DNA of 30,356 nt, from the IMG/VR virus record IMGVR_UViG_3300020596_000084, positions 1 to 30,356 of that record; one strand, given 5' to 3'. This document shows, piece after piece, positions 4,925 through 12,707 of this stretch. The first letter of the stretch is position 1, and each line of letters starts with the position of its first letter. Source of the stretch: a virus. Made by a program: the position numbers and the translations under genes. The notes under the pieces were generated by a model. The model was not told the DNA's origin. It ran no database searches and saw only the letters and a list, made by a program, of their open reading frames with translations.

Positions 4925-5050
4925 TTTTTGGTACTTCGATCAGCCAACCATGCCGTTTTGCGCTGGAAATCTATCCTCCGGAAATTTGAAAAGGCCGTTT
5001 TTCGTGCTATTTTTGACCGTAATTGACTACTCAATCGAGAGGCCAGACTC

Positions 5051-5410
5051 ATGCCTTTTTCACCACTGCACAAATGCAATCACCCGGCCTGTACTCAGAG
5101 CACAGATAAGCGCTTCTGTGCGGCTCACAATAGCGTTAAAGATGAGCATGACTCGCTGTACACCACCTACCGGTGGACAAAGGCCCGTAAGAGCTTCCTA
5201 AGGGCCAACCAGTGGTGCGCGTGTATGGCAGCAGAATGCAAGCATGATGTGATCGTTGGGTGTCTCGACCAGAGCAGTGCCGTGGTTGACCATGTGGTGC
5301 CTCGCACTAAGGGTGGTGCTACGTGGGACCAAGGAAATTGGCAGAGGCTCTGTAAGACATGTCATGATCGGAAAACAAATAGAGAAAACCGTCCACACGT
5401 TTTCTATTAA
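5051..5410 (+). CDS. HNH endonuclease, 119 aa
   Basis: Small HNH nuclease of the kind encoded next to phage terminases; in HK97-like phages such a protein stimulates terminase cutting at cos. The N-terminus has a CNHPACTQSTDKRFCAAHN zinc-finger-like block (9-27). The HNH core is VVDHVVPRTKGG (His81) ... GNWQRLCKTCHDRKT (Asn96, His105), with C101-x2-C104 as probable structural zinc ligands together with the Cys residues near 56-63. ATG at 5051 with AGAGG eight bases upstream. First gene of the rightward block and 355 bp before the small terminase. Its last codons are partly duplicated downstream (5447-5487). Confidence 0.92.
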   Translation: MPFSPLHKCNHPACTQSTDKRFCAAHNSVKDEHDSLYTTYRWTKARKSFLRANQWCACMAAECKHDVIVGCLDQSSAVVDHVVPRTKGGATWDQGNWQRLCKTCHDRKTNRENRPHVFY

Positions 5411-5487
5411 GTCAAGGCATCTTACGTTGAATTAACAAACAAGGCTAATAGAGAATCATTCACATGTCGTCTATTAAGTCAAGGCAT
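5378..5487 (+). repeat. Duplicated 3' end of the HNH gene
   Basis: Copy 1 (5378-5420, covering the last codons and stop) and copy 2 (5447-5487) share AATAGAGAA, a diverged middle, and the exact 18-mer TCTATTAAGTCAAGGCAT (5403-5420 and 5470-5487). Copy 2 no longer ends a gene. Confidence 0.85.
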
Positions 5488-5765
5488 TTGAGTATATTTA
5501 ATAAACACTACGTTTGACTATTGATTATCGATAATCAATGGTCGCGTCATCGCAATGGCAATCCTCGGAGAACCGCACAGGCTGGCACTCTCGGGGCCTG
5601 TCCAATTGGTTAGAAGGGGGTATGGGGGGTCGAAACCGGCTCTCTGTCTGGCTCTAAGCCGCGCGTCTCGACCCCGTTCATTCGCGCATTTTAGAGAGTA
5701 AGGGGGTTTGACGGCAGAATTAATCTCATTTAGACTGCCTGAGCACGCAAGCGAGGCCGAAAAAG
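5411..5765. other. Non-coding region before the terminase genes, candidate cos region
   Basis: No gene seen. It contains the HNH 3'-end copy, a 20-bp palindrome, an inverted repeat GGGGTCGA (5626-5633) with TCGACCCC (5668-5675) enclosing CGGC/GCCG (5637-5640 and 5658-5661), a repeated GGCTCT, and two similar G runs (AAGGGGGTATGG near 5614, AAGGGGGTTTGA near 5700). In HNH-encoding cos phages the packaging site lies beside the terminase genes, so this is the most likely place; the cut site itself cannot be read. Confidence 0.4.
5520..5539. promoter_or_regulatory. Perfect 20-bp palindrome
   Basis: ATTGATTATCGATAATCAAT reads the same on both strands without spacer. It lies directly behind TTGACT (5514-5519), a good -35-like hexamer, but no matching -10 is present at the right distance. 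It may be an operator, or part of the packaging or recombination site. Confidence 0.7.
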
Positions 5766-6263
5766 ATGTCTGGACCGATCCCAAAATCGTACGAAGAAAA
5801 TAAAAAAAATGGTTTTCCTGGCAAGCGCGGGAAAGCTGACAGAAAAAGCATGGATATTTCGATAGCGACAGCAGAGCCAAATATGCCGGCCTGGCTCGAC
5901 TCTGGTGCAAAAGAACACTGGCAAGAAATCGTTCCGTTATTGATCGCGTACCGACTTTGCACCGTCCTTGACGGTCCGGCACTTGGTGCGATGTGCTCGA
6001 AATACAGCCAGGCAGTCAAAGCAGAGCGTGTCTTAAATAAAAAAGGCACTGGTGGTGGTGCTACGTTTTTATCGCCGAACGGCCACATTTGTCAGCGTCC
6101 AGAAGTAAAAATTGCTAAAGATGCTTGGTCAGCTTATTATCAGTGTGCTGAAAAGTTTGGCATGACTCCAGCAAGCCGCGCGCGTATGCGTATTCCGCTT
6201 CCAAAATCGAGTGCAAGTGATCAACCAACAAACAGATCAAGATTTTTTGGTCCCGGCGTGTAA
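5766..6263 (+). CDS. terS: Terminase small subunit, P27 type
   Basis: Recognises phage DNA and delivers it to the large subunit for packaging. The 165-aa length and the pattern P.W....A...W.+I...L (PAWLDSGAKEHWQEIVPLL), a D.....L..Y..A segment (LDGPALGAMCSKYSQAVKAE), and the end FGMTPASRARMR are hallmarks of the P27 family. The N-terminus is basic and Lys/Gly-rich (NKKNGFPGKRGKADRK). ATG at 5766 with GAGG upstream. The 3' end overlaps the large subunit start by 53 bp. Confidence 0.9.
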   Translation: MSGPIPKSYEENKKNGFPGKRGKADRKSMDISIATAEPNMPAWLDSGAKEHWQEIVPLLIAYRLCTVLDGPALGAMCSKYSQAVKAERVLNKKGTGGGATFLSPNGHICQRPEVKIAKDAWSAYYQCAEKFGMTPASRARMRIPLPKSSASDQPTNRSRFFGPGV

Positions 6264-8007
6264 ATTCACGTCGAAACAGCGGCGGCTTTTAAATTACAAT
6301 CTGCCACCGCTGGAGCCACTAGCGATTTACGCGCGAAACCAGTGCAAATTTCTTGAGATCGTAGAGAAGCTAGAGGTCAGAAAAGATGTCGTCTTAGATG
6401 ACGTTACGGTTTGGCGTGACCATGATGGTGTCATCCAGTATTATTTTGACGCGCACGAAGCAGCTCGGTGGATTGATTTCATCCAAGAAAAAGGGAGGCA
6501 CAGTAAAGCAGAATGGCGCGGCCAGCCGCTTATATTGAGTCACTGGCAAGTTTGGCAGACGATGGAATTGTTCGGCTGGCGCGAAATTGGCACGGCGCTA
6601 CGCAGGTATAAATATCTTTTTGAATTTGTGCCGCGCAAAAATGGAAAAACGCTTTGGCTAGCGGCAGTCGCGCTCGGAGTTTTGTTGATTGACGGTGAAA
6701 TGGCACCAGAAATTTACTGCATGGGCAGCGCCAAAGATCAGTCAGACACGCTGTATGCCATGGCTCAGTGCATGTGTGGTACTGATGAAAAGAAAAAGCC
6801 ATTCCCGTGGGCCGACACCGAACTGACAGAGTTGACGGAAGTCGGAGCAAAAGCAATCACATGCGAATTTAACGGTGGCAGCTTCCAGCCGTTACCCTTT
6901 AATGCTGATGCTTTCCACGGCAAAAATCCACACTTAGCGATCGTCGAAGAATATCACGCGCACAAAAATGACACTATGCGCGATGTCGGCGAAGGCGGCC
7001 AAGGCGTGCGCGGTCAGTCACTAGTAATTATTGATACCACCGCCGGTGAAAACCCGGACAGCCCGTGCTTTGAGGAGTTGTTGATCGCGAGAAACGTTAG
7101 AGATGGTGCGCTGGTGGTGCCAAATTACTTGCCGGTAATTTTCGAAGCAGGTGAAGACGATCCTTGGGACAGTTTAGCAACTGCCGCAAAATGTAACCCA
7201 CAATTTGGGCTGTCTCTGAAACCAAAATTTTTCATCGATCAGATACAACAGTGCAAAATAAAGCCGCACAAAAAACGGACATACAAGCAACAGAATTTAA
7301 ATCAATTTGTGGGTGCGCGAGAGGCCGCATTTGATTTTGATGAATGGATAAAAAATAGCAAGCCGTTTGACGTGCGCGATTTTAAAAATATGAAAATGTA
7401 TGCTGGCATGGATCTGGCTTCAGTGAACGATTTAACTGCTTTAGTTGGAGTTTTTTGCCCCGATGGCTTTGACGGAATTTGGTATGCGCACGCTCACTTT
7501 TGGTGCCCTGAAAATGCAGTGACGACAAAAAAAACAGTCGGGAATTACGATCTGTGGAAAGAGCAGGGCTATCTAGTTGCCACTCCGGGCAATGCTACAG
7601 ACTACGATTACGTCGTTGAAACAATAAAAGCGTATGACAAAATGTTTGATATCGACTTGTTGAATTGCGACCGTTATAACGCAATGCAACTAGCCGCGAA
7701 ACTGACTTTAGTAGATGGTCTTCGTATTGAGTTTATTGGGCAAGGATCTGCCACCATGACCGAGCCGATCAAAGAGCTGCAAAGGAGAGTCAAAGATAAT
7801 AGAATTGTCTTTTGCAATCCGATTTTGGATTGGATGGCGAAGACTGTAGTGCTGACCGGGAATGACAGAGCGTGTGCATTTGGGAAGCTTTCAGACGCTT
7901 CGAAGATTGACGGCATGGTGGCACTGGCGATGGCAATAGCGGCCGTTCTCCGGGCTATGAACAACGAAGCAGCGGGACCGGAAGAAAGAGGATTTTACAT
8001 TGTATAA
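6211..8007 (+). CDS. terL: Terminase large subunit
   Basis: ATP-driven motor and nuclease that packages DNA through the portal. The ATPase part has the family's variant Walker A PRKNGKT (141-147) and Walker B LAIVEEYHAHK (242-252). The nuclease part has MYAGMDLASVNDLTAL with Asp401 and NCDRYNAM with Asp487 as likely metal ligands. Length about 598 aa is normal for this group. The GTG at 6211 is the longest supported start and lies inside the small-subunit gene; conserved sequence begins around residue 30, so a somewhat later start is possible. Overlap with the small subunit suggests coupled translation. Confidence 0.95.
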   Translation: MQVINQQTDQDFLVPACKFTSKQRRLLNYNLPPLEPLAIYARNQCKFLEIVEKLEVRKDVVLDDVTVWRDHDGVIQYYFDAHEAARWIDFIQEKGRHSKAEWRGQPLILSHWQVWQTMELFGWREIGTALRRYKYLFEFVPRKNGKTLWLAAVALGVLLIDGEMAPEIYCMGSAKDQSDTLYAMAQCMCGTDEKKKPFPWADTELTELTEVGAKAITCEFNGGSFQPLPFNADAFHGKNPHLAIVEEYHAHKNDTMRDVGEGGQGVRGQSLVIIDTTAGENPDSPCFEELLIARNVRDGALVVPNYLPVIFEAGEDDPWDSLATAAKCNPQFGLSLKPKFFIDQIQQCKIKPHKKRTYKQQNLNQFVGAREAAFDFDEWIKNSKPFDVRDFKNMKMYAGMDLASVNDLTALVGVFCPDGFDGIWYAHAHFWCPENAVTTKKTVGNYDLWKEQGYLVATPGNATDYDYVVETIKAYDKMFDIDLLNCDRYNAMQLAAKLTLVDGLRIEFIGQGSATMTEPIKELQRRVKDNRIVFCNPILDWMAKTVVLTGNDRACAFGKLSDASKIDGMVALAMAIAAVLRAMNNEAAGPEERGFYIV

Positions 8008-8218
8008 ACAGATAAAAGCAAAGACAGCTAAACTGGCCCGGGGCCTCAGAAATAAGCGGTGGACAGAGGCCGATTTGAGAGAAATATTTTTCAGTATCGG
8101 CATGGTATCAGTGTTTGCTGGCGCTTGGCTAATTTTCAATTTGGGAGTATCATTAACGGTGTGCGGTAGCGTATTCTTGTATATCTCGTTGAAATCAACG
8201 AATAATTCTAGGGAGTAA
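8000..8218 (+). CDS. Small membrane protein between terminase and portal (72 aa)
   Basis: The TTG at 8000 overlaps the terminase end and has AGAGGA seven bases upstream. After a basic N-terminus (KQIKAKTAKLARGLRNKRW) there are two hydrophobic stretches (FFSIGMVSVFAGAWLIFNLG and VSLTVCGSVFLYISL), so it probably sits in the inner membrane with both ends inside. Many HK97-like phages carry a tiny membrane protein in exactly this place (DUF1056-like); the role is unknown. Confidence 0.65.
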   Translation: MYKQIKAKTAKLARGLRNKRWTEADLREIFFSIGMVSVFAGAWLIFNLGVSLTVCGSVFLYISLKSTNNSRE

Positions 8219-8223
8219 ATTGA

Positions 8224-9942
8224 ATGGGAATACTTAGCGATTTTTTGGCTGGTAACTCTCAAACGCTGACTAGCTCGTCGTCTCAATACGCTCGGACGTT
8301 ACCTACGCCACAGGCCGCAAGGACCGACACCGGCCTGGACATTGATATAAATATGGCTTTGAAAGTCAGCGCGTGGTATGCGGCAGACCGTATTTTGTCT
8401 GAGCAATTCGCGCTTTGCCCGCTGAAATTTCACAAGCGATTGAAGGGTGGTGGCAGTGAAGTACAGGCCGACAACCCGCTGCACAGGCTGGTCTTATTGA
8501 AACCAAATTTAAGTCAAAACGCTTACGTATTTAAGCAGCACATTTTTTCCCACAGATTTTTCAACGGAAATATGTTTGTTTATAAGCAAATTGATCCGAA
8601 TACTGGATTAGTAAATGCACTGATACCGCTTGCGCCTTGGCGCATACAAGTTAAGCAAAAACTAAATGGCGAAGTGTATTTTGACTACACTGACGCTGAT
8701 GGCAAAATACAGCCGTTAAAAAATTCAGACGTTATACACTGGCCTGGCAAGACGATTGATGGCGTTGTAGGCGTGAGCATGATTACTTACGCAGCTGCAA
8801 GTATTGGTCTCGCGATTAAACAACAACAGCACGAGGAATGGCTAATAGAGAATCGCGCAGAGCCGTCCGGCATCTTAACGATGCAGGGCAAAATGTCTAA
8901 AGAAGCTTACGAATTAACCGCGCTGCAAATGAAAGAACGAAACGAAGGTGGTAAAAACTCTGGGAAAACTTTGATACTAGATAACGGCGCAAAGTATGAA
9001 AGAACGGCGATGACACCGGCTGACATGGAATTGTTGGCTAATAAAAGATTTGGTATTGCTGACTGTAGTAGATTTACTGGTGTACCGGAATCTTTGCTCA
9101 GTGAAAACAGCCATGCTACTTGGAATAATTTGACTGAAGCAAACCGGCACTTCTTAGAGTACGGCCTGAAGTCTCACTTAGTCAGTTATGAAATGGCTCT
9201 GAATGCGAGTTTGATACCAGAAAAAAATCAGGGCAAATATTTTTACGAATTTGATAAATCGGCATTCAGAGAAATGGATGAAGAAAAACGCTCTATTACA
9301 GTTTTAAATCAGCGCTACGCTGGCTTGCTAAGCCGCGATGAAGGCCGATCCGAGTTTAACATGGTGCCTTTGGGCGGCGAATTAGGATCTGAGATTTGGC
9401 GGCCGGAAAATATGGCACCAGCTGATTCGCCGTACAAGCCAAATAATCCGACAGCGGCAAATCAAAACACGGAAATTCCAGCACCAAATGCCGCAAAAAA
9501 AGAAGAAAAAAAGTCAGTAAAAGCGAGTAAAGACGACATAAAAGCGGCATTCTCAGGCATTTTCCAGCAACTTTTCGGCAGGATGCACACGAAAACCACT
9601 CAGCACATGGATCGGCAAGCGAAGAAGATTTTAGGCGCGGCTTTAGTAGAATCAATGACGGCATTTTTCGTCGATCAGTCAGAAACTTATTCAGCTGAAT
9701 TAAAACCGACAGTTATAGGCTTGGCTAAATCCATGGGTGGTGATTTGGATATATCTGTTTTAAAAATGCTTGAAACTGCCACCACAAATTTAGTCGATCA
9801 GTATGCTTCAGATTTGCTAGTCGTTGCCGCGACTTATCAATCTGGTGAAACATTCAAACTGCCCGACACCATCGGTGAACTGGCGGCGGGAAAAATCTTA
9901 GACATTTTAGAAGGACAGAAAAATCATGACGAAAACGTGTGA
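8224..9942 (+). CDS. Portal protein, HK97 family
   Basis: Forms the dodecameric ring at one vertex through which DNA enters and leaves. Recognisable blocks: VSAWYAADRILSEQFALCPLKFHKR near the N-terminus, HPLHRLVLLKPN-like (NPLHRLVLLKPN), GNMFVYKQ, DVIHWPGKTIDGVVGVSMITYAA, NRAEPSGILTM, and RFGIADCSRFTGVPESLL. ATG at 8224 with AGGGAG ribosome site. At 572 aa it is longer than many HK97 portals; the extra part is a Lys/Ala-rich linker (PNAAKKEEKKSVKASKDD) followed by a C-terminal helical domain. Overlaps the protease start by 17 bp. Confidence 0.93.
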   Translation: MGILSDFLAGNSQTLTSSSSQYARTLPTPQAARTDTGLDIDINMALKVSAWYAADRILSEQFALCPLKFHKRLKGGGSEVQADNPLHRLVLLKPNLSQNAYVFKQHIFSHRFFNGNMFVYKQIDPNTGLVNALIPLAPWRIQVKQKLNGEVYFDYTDADGKIQPLKNSDVIHWPGKTIDGVVGVSMITYAAASIGLAIKQQQHEEWLIENRAEPSGILTMQGKMSKEAYELTALQMKERNEGGKNSGKTLILDNGAKYERTAMTPADMELLANKRFGIADCSRFTGVPESLLSENSHATWNNLTEANRHFLEYGLKSHLVSYEMALNASLIPEKNQGKYFYEFDKSAFREMDEEKRSITVLNQRYAGLLSRDEGRSEFNMVPLGGELGSEIWRPENMAPADSPYKPNNPTAANQNTEIPAPNAAKKEEKKSVKASKDDIKAAFSGIFQQLFGRMHTKTTQHMDRQAKKILGAALVESMTAFFVDQSETYSAELKPTVIGLAKSMGGDLDISVLKMLETATTNLVDQYASDLLVVAATYQSGETFKLPDTIGELAAGKILDILEGQKNHDENV

Positions 9943-10579
9943 ACAATTCTCTACTAGAGGCATCCAGCTTTTCGATTCGAAAAACAAAGACGACGGCGGC
10001 CTACCTGTGATTTCGGGTTACGCAGTCAAGTTTAACGCTTATTCCAGTCCCTGGTACGGCATCAAGGTAATAGTTGACCAGAATTTTTTTAACGGCATTT
10101 TAGACGACCCTGATCTGTGTGTGCTGGCGTCGTACACGCATGACACTGACGGCTTAAATATAGTTGCGCGATATCAACCTAGCGCCGGGGTAGAAAAAAT
10201 AAAACTGTCTGTTGACGAAATCGGCCTGAAGTACGAAATGGCACCAGTTAACACACAGCTTGGTCGCGATCTCGTTGAGCAGATTCGATTCGGTAATGTG
10301 CAAGGCGTATCGATGGGTGTTGAGGTCGCTGAGGATGATTGGACGGGCCTAAAGGACGGTTATCAAGTCAGACGATTAGTGCAATGCGGGATGCTCGATC
10401 ACTTCGCATTCACTTCTTGTCCAGCCTTTGCGAGTTCCTCTGCTGGAGTATCAGAATTTTCGATTTCTTCACCAGAAATGAGAGAGTTTTATAAGAGTAA
10501 GCAAAAGGAAAAGGCACCAAATCTGATGCCAGCGGAATATTTTGAAAACAAACTTCGGTTGATTGAGCTTGACAGTTAA
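9926..10579 (+). CDS. Prohead maturation protease, HK97 gp4-like (S78/U35)
   Basis: Cleaves the N-terminal delta domain of the capsid protein inside the prohead. The family pattern is visible: VISGYAVKFNAYS at the N-terminus, SYTHDTD with the likely catalytic His72, a GLKYEMAPVNTQLGRDLVEQIRFGNVQGVSMGV block with likely nucleophile Ser129, and RRLVQCGMLDHFAFTSCPAF, where most relatives have L.EVS..T.PAY. The third catalytic acid therefore appears changed or shifted (Asp158). ATG at 9926 with GAAGGA upstream, inside the end of the portal gene. Next is the capsid gene, as in HK97. Confidence 0.9.
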   Translation: MTKTCEQFSTRGIQLFDSKNKDDGGLPVISGYAVKFNAYSSPWYGIKVIVDQNFFNGILDDPDLCVLASYTHDTDGLNIVARYQPSAGVEKIKLSVDEIGLKYEMAPVNTQLGRDLVEQIRFGNVQGVSMGVEVAEDDWTGLKDGYQVRRLVQCGMLDHFAFTSCPAFASSSAGVSEFSISSPEMREFYKSKQKEKAPNLMPAEYFENKLRLIELDS

Positions 10580-10789
10580 AAAATTCCAGTTTATCATTTA
10601 CGCAAATTGAATCCGGCTCAGCGGTGCAAAGATTTTTTCAAATCGGCACACTGACTGACAAGCAAATAGCCCGCTAGTTTTCACTAAGCGCCGTGGTTGC
10701 AAAAATCGTCTAACACAGACGGTATCAGTAAACCATGGCGCTTTTGGCACGTGTTCACCTGATGCCGCACACGGAAAAGGTGAACACAA
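10580..10789 (+). promoter_or_regulatory. Structured leader of the major capsid gene
   Basis: In this 210-bp gap, stem 1 is AAGCGCCGTGGTT (10686-10698) with AACCATGGCGCTT (10731-10743), 13 bp including one G-U pair, with inner hairpin CGTCT/AGACG (10707-10711 and 10717-10721). Stem 2 is GTGTTCACCT (10751-10760) with AGGTGAACAC (10778-10787), a perfect 10 bp with a 17-nt loop. Stem 2's 3' arm holds AAGGTG, the apparent ribosome site of the capsid gene, so folding would hide it. A 5-bp hairpin GATTT/AAATC lies at 10631-10644. Possible roles: translational control, mRNA stabilisation or processing at the most expressed gene. Confidence 0.7.
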
Positions 10790-12103
10790 ATGTCTCTTGA
10801 ATTAATTAAAGATCTTACAGAGAAGCGAATGAACTGCTTCTCTCAGTTGAAGGCACTTGTAGATTTGCAGGCCGCTGAAAAGCGTGCGTTAACTCAAGTC
10901 GAGCAAGAAACTTTCAGCGCAATGAATGCTGACATGGACAAATTCAAATCTCAAATCGACGCTGAAAAATCTAAATTGGATAACGTCCACTTACTGGAAG
11001 TGCGCGAAGCTGAAATTTATTCGGCTCTAAAAGCCGGTGCAGTTGGCCCTGGTTTGATTATCGGTGACAAGCCAGGCACCACTATTTTGGGCGGCCAGGG
11101 CGAAGGTAACAAGACAGAAGCTGACAAAGCAAAAGAAATTTACGCGAAACAGTGCGAAGGACTAGAGCTTTATTTCCACTCTGATATAAAAAGAAAAGAA
11201 CTAGAGCAATACGATCTCAGACAAGACGTTATGACTCAAGGCGGTTACGCAGTCGTTGCACCAGTGCCTTACGCAACCGAAATTTTGAATGCTTTGCGTG
11301 ATCAATCTGTAATGAGACAGCTTTGCGATATCATGCCAGCTCTTGATTCGCCCGGCGGTTGGGGCCAACTGACGGCAAGCAGCATGGGCAGACCGACTCG
11401 CGTCGGAGAAAGACAGCGTGCCGCATTTGATACCAGCTTGGTATTTGGTCAGCGCGAAATGTTCACTCACGATCAAGAATTGACGCAGAAAATCACAAAT
11501 AAATTGTTGAATAATCCAAATGCAAACATGCTCGGATTAGTCAAAGAGAAGATGACAGAATCGCTTGCTGACGAACAAGAATATGAATTTATTTTGGCAG
11601 ACGGCGTCAAAAAACCACTAGGTTTCATGTATCCGTCGGCTGACGGTGTGCCATCTAGCCGACAGTTCTCGGGTGGTCACGTGAGCGGCACTGCTATTGG
11701 TATCGACAATTTTATTTTGCTAGCAACTAAAGTGCACGAGCGCTTAAGAGCGGGTGGATCATACCTGGTGCATACCGATGTTCAGTACCAAATGCGTATT
11801 CAAAAATCGCTCAGTTCGGGTGATTACTACTGGCAACCGAGCATGGTGGCTGGTGCTCCAGACCGCTTTAACGGCTATCCTGTCTACACTTCAAACAAGA
11901 TGCCAGCAACAATCACTTCAGGTTCTTTAGTTGGTGCTTTTGCAAACTTCAGCGAATACAAAATTCTTGACTCAAGCAGAATACTGATCTCGGTAGAAGA
12001 GCATCTGTACTGGGAAACAAAAGAAACTGGCATTTCAATGACGATGTTTAACGACGGACAGCCACGGCGCGCTGAAGCATTTGCAATCAGCAAGATGCCT
12101 TAA
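10790..12103 (+). CDS. Major capsid protein, HK97 fold
   Basis: Main shell protein. Residues 1-80 form a charged helical region (LTEKRMNCFSQLKALVDLQAAEKRALTQ...) like the scaffolding delta domain removed by the prohead protease. The rest has the family's signature segments: TQGGYAVVAPVPYATEILNAL, SVMRQLCDIMPA, a stretch FDTSLVFGQREMFTHDQELTQKI, MTESLADEQEYEFILADGVKKPLGFM, and YPVYTSNKMPA...VGAFANFSEYKILD. ATG at 10790 lies behind a structured leader. A stable hairpin follows the stop. Length 437 aa is usual for a delta-domain-containing HK97-type capsid protein. Confidence 0.95.
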   Translation: MSLELIKDLTEKRMNCFSQLKALVDLQAAEKRALTQVEQETFSAMNADMDKFKSQIDAEKSKLDNVHLLEVREAEIYSALKAGAVGPGLIIGDKPGTTILGGQGEGNKTEADKAKEIYAKQCEGLELYFHSDIKRKELEQYDLRQDVMTQGGYAVVAPVPYATEILNALRDQSVMRQLCDIMPALDSPGGWGQLTASSMGRPTRVGERQRAAFDTSLVFGQREMFTHDQELTQKITNKLLNNPNANMLGLVKEKMTESLADEQEYEFILADGVKKPLGFMYPSADGVPSSRQFSGGHVSGTAIGIDNFILLATKVHERLRAGGSYLVHTDVQYQMRIQKSLSSGDYYWQPSMVAGAPDRFNGYPVYTSNKMPATITSGSLVGAFANFSEYKILDSSRILISVEEHLYWETKETGISMTMFNDGQPRRAEAFAISKMP

Positions 12104-12122
12104 TCCAGCGACTCTACACACA

Positions 12123-12154
12123 CAGGCGGGGGCCTTGGTGCCCCCACCAGCCTG
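12123..12154 (+). terminator. GC-rich hairpin after the capsid gene
   Basis: CAGGC pairs with GCCTG and GGGGGC with GCCCCC, with a four-base bulge and a 6-nt loop. There is no T run behind it, so it is more likely an attenuator or a 3'-end stabiliser than a full intrinsic terminator. Confidence 0.5.
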
Positions 12155-12176
12155 ATTTAAAAGGAAGGTTTTTACA

Positions 12177-12641
12177 GTGCATAATATAAATCAATTCTCT
12201 CTCGTTGACGATGCTGTTTTTTCGCAAATTATCGATCCGGCGGCAGCAGCTCAGACACTAGTTTCGCTAAATTCTGGTCCTGCGTTTGTAGGCGATTGCG
12301 AAGCATTTGCAATCCTTGCAGCGATAGGCGGTATTGCCGCAACAGGTACCGTCGATTTTAAACTAAAGCACGGAGATCTAGTTGGTGGCGGTGATTTAGC
12401 AGATGCCGAAGGCAGCGCTTTGACTCAAATGACAGCAACAGATGACAATAAATCGTTTCTGTCTGGTGTCATTCGGCCGCGCAAAGCCTACGTTTCGCCA
12501 AATATCACCAGGGCAACTGCTGATAGCGATGTTCGTGGTGTTTGGCTAATTAAATACGGTATGCGTGTCACTCCAGTGACTCAAGGGCTGATGATCAAAG
12601 ACTCTGAAAGCCTTGGCTCACCTGCTTCCGGTACAGCCTAG
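12177..12641 (+). CDS. Probable virion structural (head decoration-like) protein, 154 aa
   Basis: GTG start at 12177 with a strong AAGGAAGG site eight bases upstream. The AILAAIGGIAATGTVDFKLKHGD segment, followed by ALTQMTATDDNKSFLSGVIRPRKAYVSPNITRAT and a VTPVTQGLMI end, matches the small beta-rich proteins that many HK97-like phages carry directly after the capsid gene. Whether it decorates the capsid or belongs to the connector is not shown by the sequence. It lies between two strong hairpins, so its transcript level may differ from that of the capsid gene. Confidence 0.65.
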   Translation: MHNINQFSLVDDAVFSQIIDPAAAAQTLVSLNSGPAFVGDCEAFAILAAIGGIAATGTVDFKLKHGDLVGGGDLADAEGSALTQMTATDDNKSFLSGVIRPRKAYVSPNITRATADSDVRGVWLIKYGMRVTPVTQGLMIKDSESLGSPASGTA

Positions 12642-12661
12642 TTAATTGTTCTCCCCACCTT

Positions 12662-12688
12662 TTCAGGGGTCAGCAGATGGCCCCTGAA
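12662..12688 (+). terminator. Perfect hairpin in the 12642-12707 gap
   Basis: TTCAGGGG (12662-12669) and CCCCTGAA (12681-12688) form 8 perfect pairs, extendable by two (T-G and C-G). No T run follows; possible attenuator or mRNA end protection. Confidence 0.5.
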
Positions 12689-12707
12689 TCACACCTAAAG
12701 AGGTTTT

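Larger units (their letters stand above)
4480..4982. repeat. TATCCTCCGGA repeat cluster
   Basis: Direct copies of TATCCTCCGG(A) at 4480-4490, 4742-4751, 4753-4763, 4908-4918 and 4972-4982, plus two inverted partial copies at 4786-4793 (TCCGGAGG) and 4796-4804 (CGGAGGATA). No coding sequence explains them. On a rightward transcript each direct copy contains CCUCC, the core of the 16S anti-Shine-Dalgarno; on a leftward one, GGAGGAU. Confidence 0.85.
4257..5050. other. Non-coding control region between divergent gene blocks
   Basis: No convincing gene is present in this AT-rich stretch. It contains a 22-bp tandem repeat, an operator-like palindrome, an A/T-rich run with TATA-like hexamers and the TATCCTCCGGA repeat cluster, all listed separately. 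Early promoters, a regulator-binding region or a replication origin would be expected here; none can be proven by eye. Confidence 0.6.

Noticed and set aside
5591-5660. tRNA-like stretch (CCAATTGGTTAGAAG followed by GGGGTCGAAACC)
   Set aside because: The D-loop-like and T-loop-like parts are only about a dozen bases apart, leaving no room for an anticodon arm, and no acceptor stem pairs. At most a relic, more likely chance.
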